Shown one piece after another: positions 35,123 to 44,024 of a stretch of DNA of 64,000 bases. The stretch's first letter is position 1. Each line of letters opens with the position of its first letter. A model generated the notes under the pieces. It was given only the letters and a program-made list of their open reading frames with translations, had not been told where the DNA came from and ran no database searches. This DNA is from Pseudomonadota bacterium (lineage in GTDB: Bacteria; Pseudomonadota; Alphaproteobacteria; Rhizobiales; Xanthobacteraceae): NCBI GenBank assembly GCA_023387735.1, contig JAEWHP010000012.1, positions 332,993-396,992 of the forward strand. Reading direction: 5' to 3'. Made by a program: the position numbers and the translations under genes.

Positions 35123-38100
35123 TCACACCAGTGAATGCGGTGTCACGATGAAGTCGCTGGCATGCAGGCTGGCGAGCGAGACATTCTTGAGGGTGATGGT
35201 GTCGCCGCTGTCGAGCGAGATCAGCGTATCTGCGCCGGACGTCGAGGCATGGGTGCCAAGCCAGCTACCGATATTGGAGCTGTCCACGAACGAGAATGCC
35301 CGGAGATCGATATGATCCTCTCCCGGCTTGAAATCGGTAATCGTATCGGCGCTCGGGCTGGCTTCCGGCGCGAATACGAACTGATCGGCACTGACGCCGC
35401 CGGTCAGCGTGTCGGCATGACCGCTCGCGAAAATGACGTCCTTGCCGGACGTACCGGTCAAGGTGACATCCGGCCCCGTCCCACCCTGGTTGAAGATGAA
35501 ATGGACCCGGTCGGCGTGGCCGGAACTGTCGGTAACGGTCAATGTGACGGAATCGGTTTGCGGCTGCGGGCTGTGGGGATCGTAGATGATACCGTTGTCC
35601 AGCGCCGCATTGACCGCGGCTATTCCCGAGGCCGGGCTTGCCAACGGCGTGACACTGCTTCCGACGTTTCCGGTTGCCGCCGATACCGTGAACGTGTCGG
35701 TCGACGCCGCGGCGTCGGCATCAGTGACATAGAGCCCCGAAACGTGAATGGCGCCATTGGCCAGTTCGGTGACCGTGAATGCGTCGGTGCCGATCACCGG
35801 ACCGGCCGCGGCGGCAGCCGAGGCGTTCACCGCGCTATCGGAACCGACGAGCGTGATGGTCAGGGGCTGGCTTCCGCTATGGCCGTGACCGTCGCTTACC
35901 TCCGCGACGAAATTGATCTTCAGCACATCGCCGGCATGCAGGAAGTCGAGATTGGCGTTGATCGGATGATAGGTCCACTGCAGGACGGCCGTTCCGCCGT
36001 TGCTGAGCATGCTGTCGAACGTCACGTTGCCGGCATTGAGCAGCGCCGAGATGTCGATGCCGCCCGGCAACGTCGTCGAGCCATTGTATTCGATCGTGGC
36101 ATTGCCGGTCACGAAGGCCGTCAGGGTGTCGCCGATGTCGGCATCGTGGACGCTGAGCGTACCCGTGACCGGCCCGAGCGTGGGCGGCGGAACGTATCCG
36201 GCGGAAATGTTGTCGATCTCGAATGCGTTCGAGGTGCTGCTGAGCACGACCTTGTTGAACGAATGCAGGCCCGAGAATTCGACGTATCCGTTCGAGGCAA
36301 ACGAGCCCTGGTTGCCGTTCGACAGCAGCGGGCTGATATCGGCGCCGGTATAGGAGGCGACGAGCGTCGTTCCGTCGTAGAACTTGATGGAATTGTAGGA
36401 ATCGACCGAGCCCCAATACAGCCCGAAGACGTTCTTCTGCGATGCAAAGGTGATGGTCTCGGTGGCGTTGCCGCCGATGCTCAAATACTGCGTCGTGTCC
36501 TGGTGTCCAGGTGCCGGCCCGACATACGGCGCCGCCGTGACCGATGAGGAACCACTGACGACCCCCGCATTGCCGGACGCCACGAAATCCGCACCGAGCG
36601 CATCGCTGTGGAAACTGCCCCGACCGGCGCCGTTGTTCGATGTCGCGCCCGCCGTCTGGCCGTCGAACGTCTCCGTGCTCATGCCGCGCGAGTTGACGTT
36701 CACGCCCGCGGCGAGCACGTGCGTCGAGGCCGGCGCGGCCACAATGATGACCTGCGCGGGGGGATTGACCTCGCCCACGATCGACGGGGTGTCGTTGGCG
36801 CCCTGCACATCGACCGTCAGCACGGCAGTGCCGACCGCGCCGTGGACGTCGGTGGTCTGCACCGTGAAGGTATCGATGTAGCTGCCGCCCTGCAGCGCAT
36901 TGATCGCGGCAGCGTTGGGAACGTAAACGTAGGTACCGTCGGCGCTCACCGTCAGCGTGCCGTAAAGGCCGGCGACAGCGGTATTCACCGCGCTCGACCC
37001 GTCGAGTGCTGCGTATATCAACGAAGCGCTCTCGCCGTGATCGACATCGCTGCCGTCCAGCGTACCGGTGATATCGGCGAAGCTGTCGTTCGCAGCGGTA
37101 TCCGTAAGCTTGCCCGCGTTCTCCGCAGCGAGGGTCGGCACGTCATTGGAGCCGGTCACGGTGACGACCACGTCCTGCGACGTGAACCCGCCGTGGAGGT
37201 CGTCGACCTGAACGGTGTAGGTCAGCGTGACGGTTTCGCCATGGGCAAGATAGTCGAAGTAGTGATCCGGAGCCGAGAACGACCAGACCTGCGAACCGTC
37301 GACCTGATCGGTGGAATCGACCAGGTCGCCCAGCGTCAGCCAGCCGAGCTGGGTGTCGTAGTCGGCAAGGCCCCCGATCACGCCGGATGCCGTCACGCCG
37401 TTGATCGTAATCTCGTGCGTGTCGGTCAGATCGACGTCGGCGAACTCGATCGAGCCGCTCGCCGTATCCGCCTGGTCCGAACCACGCGCGCCGGCGATCT
37501 CGGTGATGGCAGCCGTCTGTTGGCCGCTGGTAATCTCGACCGCGTCGTTGCTGCCGGTCACCGTAATCGTGAGCGGCGTGGTTACGACACCGCCATGGCC
37601 GTCATCCACGGTCGCCGTATAGGTCAGCGTCAGGACTTCGCCTTCAGCCAGGAAATCGAACGCGCTGTCGGGGACGCTGTAGCTCCAGCTTGCCAAACCG
37701 TTGTTGGTGTTTCCGACGGCCTGCGTCACCGTCAGCGGGGCCTGCACCGCGGTGATTGCCGCGAGTTGCGCGTCCGTGAGCGAGTTCGCGAGATTGTTCA
37801 CCGCGGGCTCGAAAGTGAACGAGGTGAATGCCGCGCTCGCCACCGGCCGGTCCGTCAGGTCGACGTCGGTGAAGGTGATGGTGCCGAACGCAGTATCCTG
37901 TGTGTTCGAGCCGGTCTCGTTCGACAGTTCGGCAAGGATTGCGCTCGTCGCGTCGATGGTCGGAACGTCGTTGGTGCCGACGACCACGACATCGCCGCCG
38001 CGGATCGACACGGTGATCGTCGTCGAGATGACGCCGCCGTGACCGTCATCGACCTGAGCGACGTAGTTGAGGTTAAGCGTCTCGCCTTCGGCGATGAAAT

Positions 38101-39982
38101 CGAATTCGCTGTCGGCAATGCTGTAGGTCCAGGTCGCCGTGCCGTTATGCGAATTGCCGGCCCCCTGCACCACGGTCAGCGGCACCTGCACGGCCTGGAT
38201 CGCCGCCCGCTGCTGCGGTGTCAGCGTCTCCGTGACGTCATTGCCTTCCGCGTCGTAATAGCGGAACGGGTCGGTGGTCGAAATGCCAGCGGTGACGACC
38301 GGACGGTCGGTCAGATCGGGGTCGTTGAAAGTGACCGTACCGGTGACGGTGTCGATCTCCGTATTGCCGGTACCGATCCGCTCGGTGATTTCGCCACCGC
38401 TCGCGGTGATGGTCGGCTTGTCGTTGGTGCCGGTGATCACGATCGTGAACGGCACGAAAGCTGTTTCGTTGTTCGGCGCGTAATTGTTATCGACCCGCGC
38501 CAAATAGGTCAGCGTCAGCGTTTCGCCCGCGGCCAGGAAATCGAATGCGCCGTCGGCGACGGTGTAGGTCCAGGTCGCCGTACCGAAATTCCTGCCGTTG
38601 GGGTCCTGCACCACGGTCAGCGGCACTTCGACCGCCGTGATCGCCGCCAATTGTTCGGCCGTCAGCGTCGCGGTGACGTCGGACTGCTGCGCATCGGTGT
38701 AGGAGAAGGAGGAAAACTGGGCGCTCACGGTCGGAACGTCGCCGACGTTGATGTCGACGTAACCGACGTTGCCGGAGACGCTGGTGAGCGTGGGGCTCGC
38801 AGTCAAATCGATCTGTTCGGCGAAGGCACCACCTTGCGCGTCAGCCTGCGGCGGCCCGGGAATGTGCACGATCCTGTCGACAGGTGCCGGAGGCGGGGCC
38901 GCGAGAGGTCCGCTTGGGACATTGACCAGCTGGATCGTCACCGGGATGAATTCGTTGGCGGCGGTCTTGACGAAGAACGTCTCCGGCACGATCGAGTCGG
39001 TGAAGTTGGTCGTCAGCTTGGTATTGGGATTGTTGAGGTCGCTGAACTTCAGCGAGAATACGTCGGTGATGATCTTCTGCGCATCGGGCGACAGTTGCAC
39101 CGACGACTGGACGCTGACCCCGCCCTGGCCGTTGATGATGGTCTGCGTGCCGGCGCGGTTGACCGTCGCGATCGGCGTCAGCGTCGCCTTGTCGAACAGG
39201 ATGTAGGAGCCGGTGGTGCCGTCGGGCTCGACCAGCACCTGGAATTTCGCGGGCGGCGCCGCCCCCTGCCCCGGCACTTCGAAGTCGATCTCGACCAGCA
39301 CGGCGGTGCCGCGGATGCCCATGGTCGCGACCGGGGTATCGACCTTCATGTCGCCTTTTTTGGCGGTGGCGCCGGCGACGAACGAGATCGTGCCCTGCAC
39401 CAGGCTTAGCAGCGACTTGTTGTCCGTCGAGTTCGGGTCGTAGACCATCTCGTTCAGCACCATCTTGGCGTTCGACGCGAGGCCGAACACGGTGCCGTCG
39501 ATGAAGGTGATGCCGAGCGTCGAATCCGATCCGGACTGGACCACGTCGCCCTTGTTGACGGTGTCGCCCTGGTTCAGGATGATCGACACGCCATTGCGGA
39601 TCGCGGTTGCGTTGCCGTTCAGCTTGGTAACGTGGCCGATCACCTGGGCCACGGCGGGACCGCCGCCGGCCTGCGCATACTGGGTGTATCCGGTCAGCGC
39701 ATTGACGATGTCGCCGGTCAGGTGGGCGCCATCGGGGGACGCCAGCGGCGCCCGCTTCTCGCCCTTGAAGTAGTCATGCAGGACCAGTTCACGGTCCTGG
39801 GCGGACAGGATCAGGTCGACGCCCGACCGCTTGAAGTCGCCGTTAAAGAGCAAATTGGCATCGGGAACAATAATGGCATCGGCAGGCGCATGCGTGGAAA
39901 CGCTCCCGACCTGGAAATTTCCAAGGGGTTCTGAGCCCGGGCCGTCCGCCAGTACATCGGTAAATTTGCCGGCCAAGCTCAA
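35123..39982 (-). CDS. Giant FecR/VCBS/RTX-like secreted surface protein
   Basis: A 1619-residue repeat protein. Residues about 108-235 contain a FecR/retention-like region (VTKLNGNATAIRNG, QGDTVNKGDVVQSGSDS, DTPVATMGIRGTAVLVEI). VCBS/cadherin-type repeats follow: about 410-520, 525-670, 675-812, 820-945, 950-1065 and 1270-1382. Residues about 1100-1265 are a distinct beta-rich domain. A C-terminal type I secretion tail (TGTSGKDVIFASGHADTLTG and DTITDFKPGEDHIDLRAF) is at 1507-1619. No signal peptide, as expected. No in-frame ATG is near the start; TTG at 39982 (or 39976) is likely. No canonical TAAG cleavage site was seen. Confidence 0.9.
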   Translation of the reverse strand: MSLAGKFTDVLADGPGSEPLGNFQVGSVSTHAPADAIIVPDANLLFNGDFKRSGVDLILSAQDRELVLHDYFKGEKRAPLASPDGAHLTGDIVNALTGYTQYAQAGGGPAVAQVIGHVTKLNGNATAIRNGVSIILNQGDTVNKGDVVQSGSDSTLGITFIDGTVFGLASNAKMVLNEMVYDPNSTDNKSLLSLVQGTISFVAGATAKKGDMKVDTPVATMGIRGTAVLVEIDFEVPGQGAAPPAKFQVLVEPDGTTGSYILFDKATLTPIATVNRAGTQTIINGQGGVSVQSSVQLSPDAQKIITDVFSLKFSDLNNPNTKLTTNFTDSIVPETFFVKTAANEFIPVTIQLVNVPSGPLAAPPPAPVDRIVHIPGPPQADAQGGAFAEQIDLTASPTLTSVSGNVGYVDINVGDVPTVSAQFSSFSYTDAQQSDVTATLTAEQLAAITAVEVPLTVVQDPNGRNFGTATWTYTVADGAFDFLAAGETLTLTYLARVDNNYAPNNETAFVPFTIVITGTNDKPTITASGGEITERIGTGNTEIDTVTGTVTFNDPDLTDRPVVTAGISTTDPFRYYDAEGNDVTETLTPQQRAAIQAVQVPLTVVQGAGNSHNGTATWTYSIADSEFDFIAEGETLNLNYVAQVDDGHGGVISTTITVSIRGGDVVVVGTNDVPTIDATSAILAELSNETGSNTQDTAFGTITFTDVDLTDRPVASAAFTSFTFEPAVNNLANSLTDAQLAAITAVQAPLTVTQAVGNTNNGLASWSYSVPDSAFDFLAEGEVLTLTYTATVDDGHGGVVTTPLTITVTGSNDAVEITSGQQTAAITEIAGARGSDQADTASGSIEFADVDLTDTHEITINGVTASGVIGGLADYDTQLGWLTLGDLVDSTDQVDGSQVWSFSAPDHYFDYLAHGETVTLTYTVQVDDLHGGFTSQDVVVTVTGSNDVPTLAAENAGKLTDTAANDSFADITGTLDGSDVDHGESASLIYAALDGSSAVNTAVAGLYGTLTVSADGTYVYVPNAAAINALQGGSYIDTFTVQTTDVHGAVGTAVLTVDVQGANDTPSIVGEVNPPAQVIIVAAPASTHVLAAGVNVNSRGMSTETFDGQTAGATSNNGAGRGSFHSDALGADFVASGNAGVVSGSSSVTAAPYVGPAPGHQDTTQYLSIGGNATETITFASQKNVFGLYWGSVDSYNSIKFYDGTTLVASYTGADISPLLSNGNQGSFASNGYVEFSGLHSFNKVVLSSTSNAFEIDNISAGYVPPPTLGPVTGTLSVHDADIGDTLTAFVTGNATIEYNGSTTLPGGIDISALLNAGNVTFDSMLSNGGTAVLQWTYHPINANLDFLHAGDVLKINFVAEVSDGHGHSGSQPLTITLVGSDSAVNASAAAAAGPVIGTDAFTVTELANGAIHVSGLYVTDADAAASTDTFTVSAATGNVGSSVTPLASPASGIAAVNAALDNGIIYDPHSPQPQTDSVTLTVTDSSGHADRVHFIFNQGGTGPDVTLTGTSGKDVIFASGHADTLTGGVSADQFVFAPEASPSADTITDFKPGEDHIDLRAFSFVDSSNIGSWLGTHASTSGADTLISLDSGDTITLKNVSLASLHASDFIVTPHSLV

Positions 39983-40151
39983 ATGGGCACCATTGCCGAT
40001 AAGGTTAATAATTATAGAATATTCGGAGGTCTAAACTTGCATATCATTAGAAAGCCAATTGCGGAACCCATCGATATGGGGTGCAACCCGCCGGGCTGAG
40101 CCCCTAACCGTCCTTTTTCGCGAGATCCCTCAGAGCACCACGAATAATGTT

Positions 40152-40215
40152 TTCGAATAACACAGCAAAAATTTTCAATATTTAGACCGAAACGGACTTA
40201 CCTCAGTTATTCGAA
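40152..40215. promoter_or_regulatory. Spaced inverted repeat in the divergent region
   Basis: TTCGAATAAC at 40152-40161 and GTTATTCGAA at 40206-40215 are perfect inverted copies, 44 bases apart. The second arm overlaps the palindrome at 40214. Two further CGAATAA words occur at 40141 and 40154. This could be a looping operator or a stem; the function is inferred. Confidence 0.4.
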
Positions 40216-40239
40216 GTATAAATTCCAGAATTTATACTT
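40214..40239. promoter_or_regulatory. Perfect AT-rich palindrome, candidate operator
   Basis: AAGTATAAATT and AATTTATACTT form an 11-bp perfect inverted repeat with the 4-base spacer CCAG. It sits in the AT-rich region about 230 bases upstream of the giant gene's start and 350 bases upstream of the peptidase start. It could be a dimeric-regulator site or an RNA hairpin. Confidence 0.5.
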
Positions 40240-40589
40240 GCCTCGTCTTCGCTCCAGTTTGGCGGGCCAATATGGCGGCGCTTTCGAGGCCGAAAGTACC
40301 GGCCAACCAACAAATAGCGTAATTCTGATGCGAATTAGCCACGTTAACCGGAAATCAACGATAAGGCACCCTTAAAGCGGGCGCCAGCCTCCCTGCGGCC
40401 CCAAACCTGAACTGGGTCGATAAACTTTTCGACAGAATGGCAACCCAAATTTGATGCTGTTTTGCCCTTTTCAGCTGGAAAGGCACGGCTTTAAGCCGAT
40501 CAAAAGTCCCCCCGACCATCCTGCCCCCAGGAAGTGATCCGGTCACGAGCAGGGTGTAAACCTGCCGATGCCCGGACAAGGGGCGTCAA

Positions 40590-41390
40590 ATGGTCTTGTC
40601 AGTGCTTTTGCGTGCCTGGCGCGCGGGCATCGTCGCGTGCGGCGTGGCGTGGTTCGGTTCGACCGATTCACGCGCGGAAACCCCTGTACTGTCCGCTTCG
40701 ATCGAATTGACGGCGCGATCGGCCGAGCCGTTTGGGATAGCGGCAGCGTCCCTCACCGCGGGCGGCTTGCGCGACAAATGGCTCGGCGTACTGCACCGCC
40801 TCGACGATGAAATGGTGCAGCTTGCCCTGTGCGAAGGCGACCGTGAGCGCTGCGTGTCTCCGGCCGCCCTGAAATTCCTCGACATTGTCGACGCCGCAAA
40901 GCTCCGCGAAGGTCGCGCGCGGCTCGGCGAGATCAACCGCGCGATCAATCTATCCATCAGGCCGGTGAGCGACCTCGTCCAGCATGGCCGGATCGACGCC
41001 TGGACGTCCCCGCTCGCGACGCTCGCCACCGGCAGCGGCGACTGCGAGGATTACGCGATCGCAAAATTCGTGGCCTTGCGCCGCGCCGGCATCGCGCCCG
41101 AAGATATCAGGATCGTGGTGCTGCACGACACTATCCGCGGCGACAACCATGCCGTCGCAGCCGCGCGGCTGGATGGCCGCTGGCTGATGCTCGACAACCG
41201 CCGCATGGCGATGGTCGAGGATGCCAGCGTGAGGAACTATCAGCCGACATTCGTCATCGATGAGCGTGGCGTGATGCGATACGCGGATGCCCCGCTGCTC
41301 GCCGACGCATCGCGCCGCATCACAGCGCCAGTGACCATGGGTACGCTGGCCGGTTTCGGATCAGTCGCGTTCGCTACGCCCGGTCTCTGA
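40590..41390 (+). CDS. LapG-type periplasmic transglutaminase-like cysteine peptidase (BTLCP)
   Basis: A 266-residue exported protein of the bacterial transglutaminase-like cysteine peptidase family. A signal peptide occupies about residues 1-29 (cut near SRAETP). The triad is Cys152 in TGSGDCEDYAIAKF, His187 in GDNHAVAA and Asp202 in WLMLDNR. In Pseudomonas, LapG cleaves the adhesin LapA when LapD is not bound to c-di-GMP. This gene is divergent from the giant secreted protein, which could be its target. No LapD homologue is adjacent. ATG at 40590 with AAGGGG upstream. Confidence 0.88.
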   Translation: MVLSVLLRAWRAGIVACGVAWFGSTDSRAETPVLSASIELTARSAEPFGIAAASLTAGGLRDKWLGVLHRLDDEMVQLALCEGDRERCVSPAALKFLDIVDAAKLREGRARLGEINRAINLSIRPVSDLVQHGRIDAWTSPLATLATGSGDCEDYAIAKFVALRRAGIAPEDIRIVVLHDTIRGDNHAVAAARLDGRWLMLDNRRMAMVEDASVRNYQPTFVIDERGVMRYADAPLLADASRRITAPVTMGTLAGFGSVAFATPGL

Positions 41391-41663
41391 ACTTGCCGAA
41401 CTACAAGTGACTGACGCGCCAATGCTGCGTGGCGCAGGCTGACGACGGGAAGGCCAACAACACACCGCGTTTCTCTTACTCATGTTGCTTTGTGTCATCG
41501 CCAATGGTGCGGTGCAGCCAGGATACACGTCGCATTCCGTTTGGCGAAAACCTGACGACACAAATTTTCTCTTTTCGCTTTCGCGACGCGGTTTGATTGA
41601 CGTCTTCGTTCTCACCGGCATACCATCCCCAGAGATCCGCTAGAGATCATTGGGAGGGATGAG

Positions 41664-43844
41664 ATGACACGTTCGCCACGCGTTGATTCTGCTTGCCGTT
41701 TTTTTCCCGAAATTGTCGTTGTTCCACCTCGCACCGCGCGATTGGCGCAGGCCTCCATCGCGATCGCGCTGGGCCTGACGCTGTCCTGCGGCGGCGCGGT
41801 AGCGCAAAATGCCGCCAAGGGATCGCCCGATCACATCAAGGCCGTCACCTCGGCGGTCGACGGCGCATCGATCAAGGCCAATACCGCGACGTCGAACGAC
41901 TGGCCGACCATCGGCCTCGACTATGCCGAAACCCGCTTCAGCAAGCTGAACAAGATCAACACCGACAACGTCAAGCAGCTCGGGCTGGTGTGGAGCTATC
42001 CACTCGAATCCTCCCGCGGCGTCGAGGCGACGCCGGTCGTCGTCGACGGCATCATGTATCAGACTGCGTCGTGGAGCGTGGTGCACGCCATCGACGCCCG
42101 CACCGGCAAGCGGCTGTGGACCTACGATCCGAAGATCGATCGCGAGAAGGGCTACCGGGGCTGCTGCGACGTCGTCAATCGCGGCGTTGCGCTCTGGAAG
42201 GGCAAGGTTTTCGTCGGCGCCTATGACGGGCGACTGATCGCGCTCGACGCCGTCACCGGCAAGGTGGTCTGGGAAAAGGACACCATCGTCAGCAAGGAGC
42301 ACTCTTACACCATCACCGGGGCACCGCGGGTCTTCAACGGCAAGGTGGTGATCGGGAATGGCGGCGCGGAATACGGCGCACGCGGATATGTCACCGCCTA
42401 CGATGCGGAGACCGGCAACCAGGCCTGGCGCTGGTTCACAGTGCCCGGCGACCCATCGAAGCCGTTCGAGGATGAATCGATGGCAGCCGCGGCCAAGACC
42501 TGGGACCCCGCCGGCAAATACTGGATCAACGGCGGCGGCGGCACCGCGTGGGACACCATCACCTTCGATCCCGACCTGAACCTCGTCTATATCGGCACCG
42601 GCAACGGCTCACCGTGGAACCAGAAAATCCGCAGTCCCTCCGGCGGCGACAATCTCTATCTGTCCTCGATCGTCGCGCTGAACGCGGACAGCGGAAAATA
42701 CGCCTGGCACTACCAGGAGACGCCCGGCGATCACTGGGATTACACCGCGACCCAGCCGATGATCCTGGCCGACATCAACATCGACGGCGCGCCGCGCAAG
42801 GTGATCCTGCACGCGCCGAAGAACGGTTTCTTCTTCGTCATCGACCGCACCAACGGCAAGTTCATCTCGGCCAAGAACTTCGTCGACGTGAACTGGGCGA
42901 CCGGCTACGACGCCAACGGCCGGCCGATCGAGGTCAAGCAAGCCCGCGAAGATGCGGCCTATGACAGCATCCCCGGCCCGTTCGGGGCCCACAACTGGCA
43001 CCCGATGTCGTTCAATCCGCAGACCGGCCTGGTGTACCTGCCGGCGCAGGGCGTTCCGCTCAACCTCACGCCGGAAAAGGCCCTGACGCACAACGCTGCG
43101 ACACCCGGGAAATTCGCCGCTGCGGCGGGCTGGAATGTCGGCTTCGTGCTGAACGGTGAGCCGCCGAAGAATCCGGCGTTCGGCCGGTTGCTGGCGTGGG
43201 ACCCCGTCAAGCAGAAAGAGGCCTGGCGCGTCGAGCACGTGGCGCCATGGAATGGCGGCACACTCACGACGGCCGGCAACCTAGTGTTCCAGGGCACGGC
43301 GGACGGCCGCTTCGTCGCCTACAATGCCACTACAGGTGAAAAGCTCTGGGAGTCGCCAACAGGATCCGGCGTGGTCGCGGCCGCCGCCACCTACATGCTC
43401 GATGGCCAGCAATATGTTTCGATCGCCGTCGGCTGGGGCGGCGTGTTCGGAATTTCGCAGCGCGCCACCGAGTTGCAAAGCCCCGGCACGGTCTACACGT
43501 TTGCAGTTGGCGGCAAGGCGCCGCTACCCGCCTTCGTGAAGTACCAGACCGAAGGGCTGCTGAAAGGCGTGAAGTACGATCCCAAGGACGTCCCTGAGGG
43601 CACCGCGATCTACGTCGCCGCCTGCGCGCAATGCCATGGCGTGCCCGGCGTCGACAAGGGCGGCAACGTCAGGAACCTCGGCTACGTCCCGACCGAGACG
43701 ATCGCCAACCTCAAGGACTTCGTCTTCAAGGGGCCGTTCCGCGACCAGGGCATGCCTGATTTCACCGGCAAGCTGACGGAAGCCGACGTGGTGAAGATCC
43801 AGGCCTTCATCCAGGGCACGGCAGACGCGATCCGGCCGAAGTAG
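41664..43844 (+). CDS. PQQ-dependent quinohaemoprotein alcohol dehydrogenase
   Basis: A 726-residue periplasmic dehydrogenase. A long N-terminal region contains a signal-like hydrophobic part (about 29-48). The beta-propeller has tryptophan-docking-like repeats, a vicinal disulfide pair GCCD at 166-169 (a PQQ-pocket mark), and PGDHWDYTATQPMI with the catalytic-base-like Asp. The C-terminal cytochrome c domain has CAQCH at 654-658 and a Met ligand at GMP (697). It oxidises alcohols and passes electrons to cytochrome. GGGAGGGATGAG precedes the ATG at 41664. No pqq biosynthesis genes are nearby. Confidence 0.92.
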   Translation: MTRSPRVDSACRFFPEIVVVPPRTARLAQASIAIALGLTLSCGGAVAQNAAKGSPDHIKAVTSAVDGASIKANTATSNDWPTIGLDYAETRFSKLNKINTDNVKQLGLVWSYPLESSRGVEATPVVVDGIMYQTASWSVVHAIDARTGKRLWTYDPKIDREKGYRGCCDVVNRGVALWKGKVFVGAYDGRLIALDAVTGKVVWEKDTIVSKEHSYTITGAPRVFNGKVVIGNGGAEYGARGYVTAYDAETGNQAWRWFTVPGDPSKPFEDESMAAAAKTWDPAGKYWINGGGGTAWDTITFDPDLNLVYIGTGNGSPWNQKIRSPSGGDNLYLSSIVALNADSGKYAWHYQETPGDHWDYTATQPMILADINIDGAPRKVILHAPKNGFFFVIDRTNGKFISAKNFVDVNWATGYDANGRPIEVKQAREDAAYDSIPGPFGAHNWHPMSFNPQTGLVYLPAQGVPLNLTPEKALTHNAATPGKFAAAAGWNVGFVLNGEPPKNPAFGRLLAWDPVKQKEAWRVEHVAPWNGGTLTTAGNLVFQGTADGRFVAYNATTGEKLWESPTGSGVVAAAATYMLDGQQYVSIAVGWGGVFGISQRATELQSPGTVYTFAVGGKAPLPAFVKYQTEGLLKGVKYDPKDVPEGTAIYVAACAQCHGVPGVDKGGNVRNLGYVPTETIANLKDFVFKGPFRDQGMPDFTGKLTEADVVKIQAFIQGTADAIRPK

Positions 43845-43852
43845 CAACGACT

Positions 43853-43933
43853 GTCATTCCGGGATGGTGCGCAAGCACCAGACTCGGAATCTCGAGATTC
43901 CGGGTTCGACGCTTTGCGTCGCCCCGGAATGAC
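43853..43933. repeat. Dispersed palindromic repeat, family A copy 2
   Basis: Arms GTCATTCCGGG and CCCCGGAATGAC, core ACCAGACTCGGAATCTCGAGATT. Shorter inside but matching copy 1 at 1237-1338. It lies just after the dehydrogenase stop. Confidence 0.85.
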
Positions 43934-43943
43934 GATGCGACAA

Positions 43944-43976
43944 AAAGGGCTGCGCGATCATCTCGCGCAGCCCTTT
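43944..43976. terminator. Intrinsic terminator between convergent genes
   Basis: A 14-bp perfect stem, AAAGGGCTGCGCGA and TCGCGCAGCCCTTT, with a 5-base loop. Read on the minus strand the stem ends in a T run (complement of AAAAAG), fitting an end for the ABC transporter operon; the plus-strand dehydrogenase may use it too. Confidence 0.85.
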
Positions 43977-44024
43977 GTCATTTCAGTCGCTGGCGTTGGC
44001 CTTCGCGACGGAGCAATGGCTCCC

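Larger units (their letters stand above)
39983..40589. other. Long divergent AT-rich intergenic region
   Basis: A 607-base gap between the giant secreted protein (minus) and the LapG-like peptidase (plus). The portion 40010-40370 is much more AT-rich than the genes around it. It contains a perfect 11-bp palindrome (40214-40239), a second inverted pair (40152-40161 and 40206-40215) and repeated CGAATAA words. No gene was recognised. It probably holds the promoters of both divergent genes. Confidence 0.65.

Noticed and set aside
36608..39409. A 933-residue plus-strand frame opposite the giant secreted protein
   Set aside because: It is antisense to a clear repeat-protein gene and reads as Arg/Asp/Gly-rich text without domains; a product of high GC and third-position bias.
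41597..41602. TTGACG as a -35 box of the PQQ dehydrogenase
   Set aside because: The matching -10 position reads poorly (CATACC or ATACCA), so no promoter was called.
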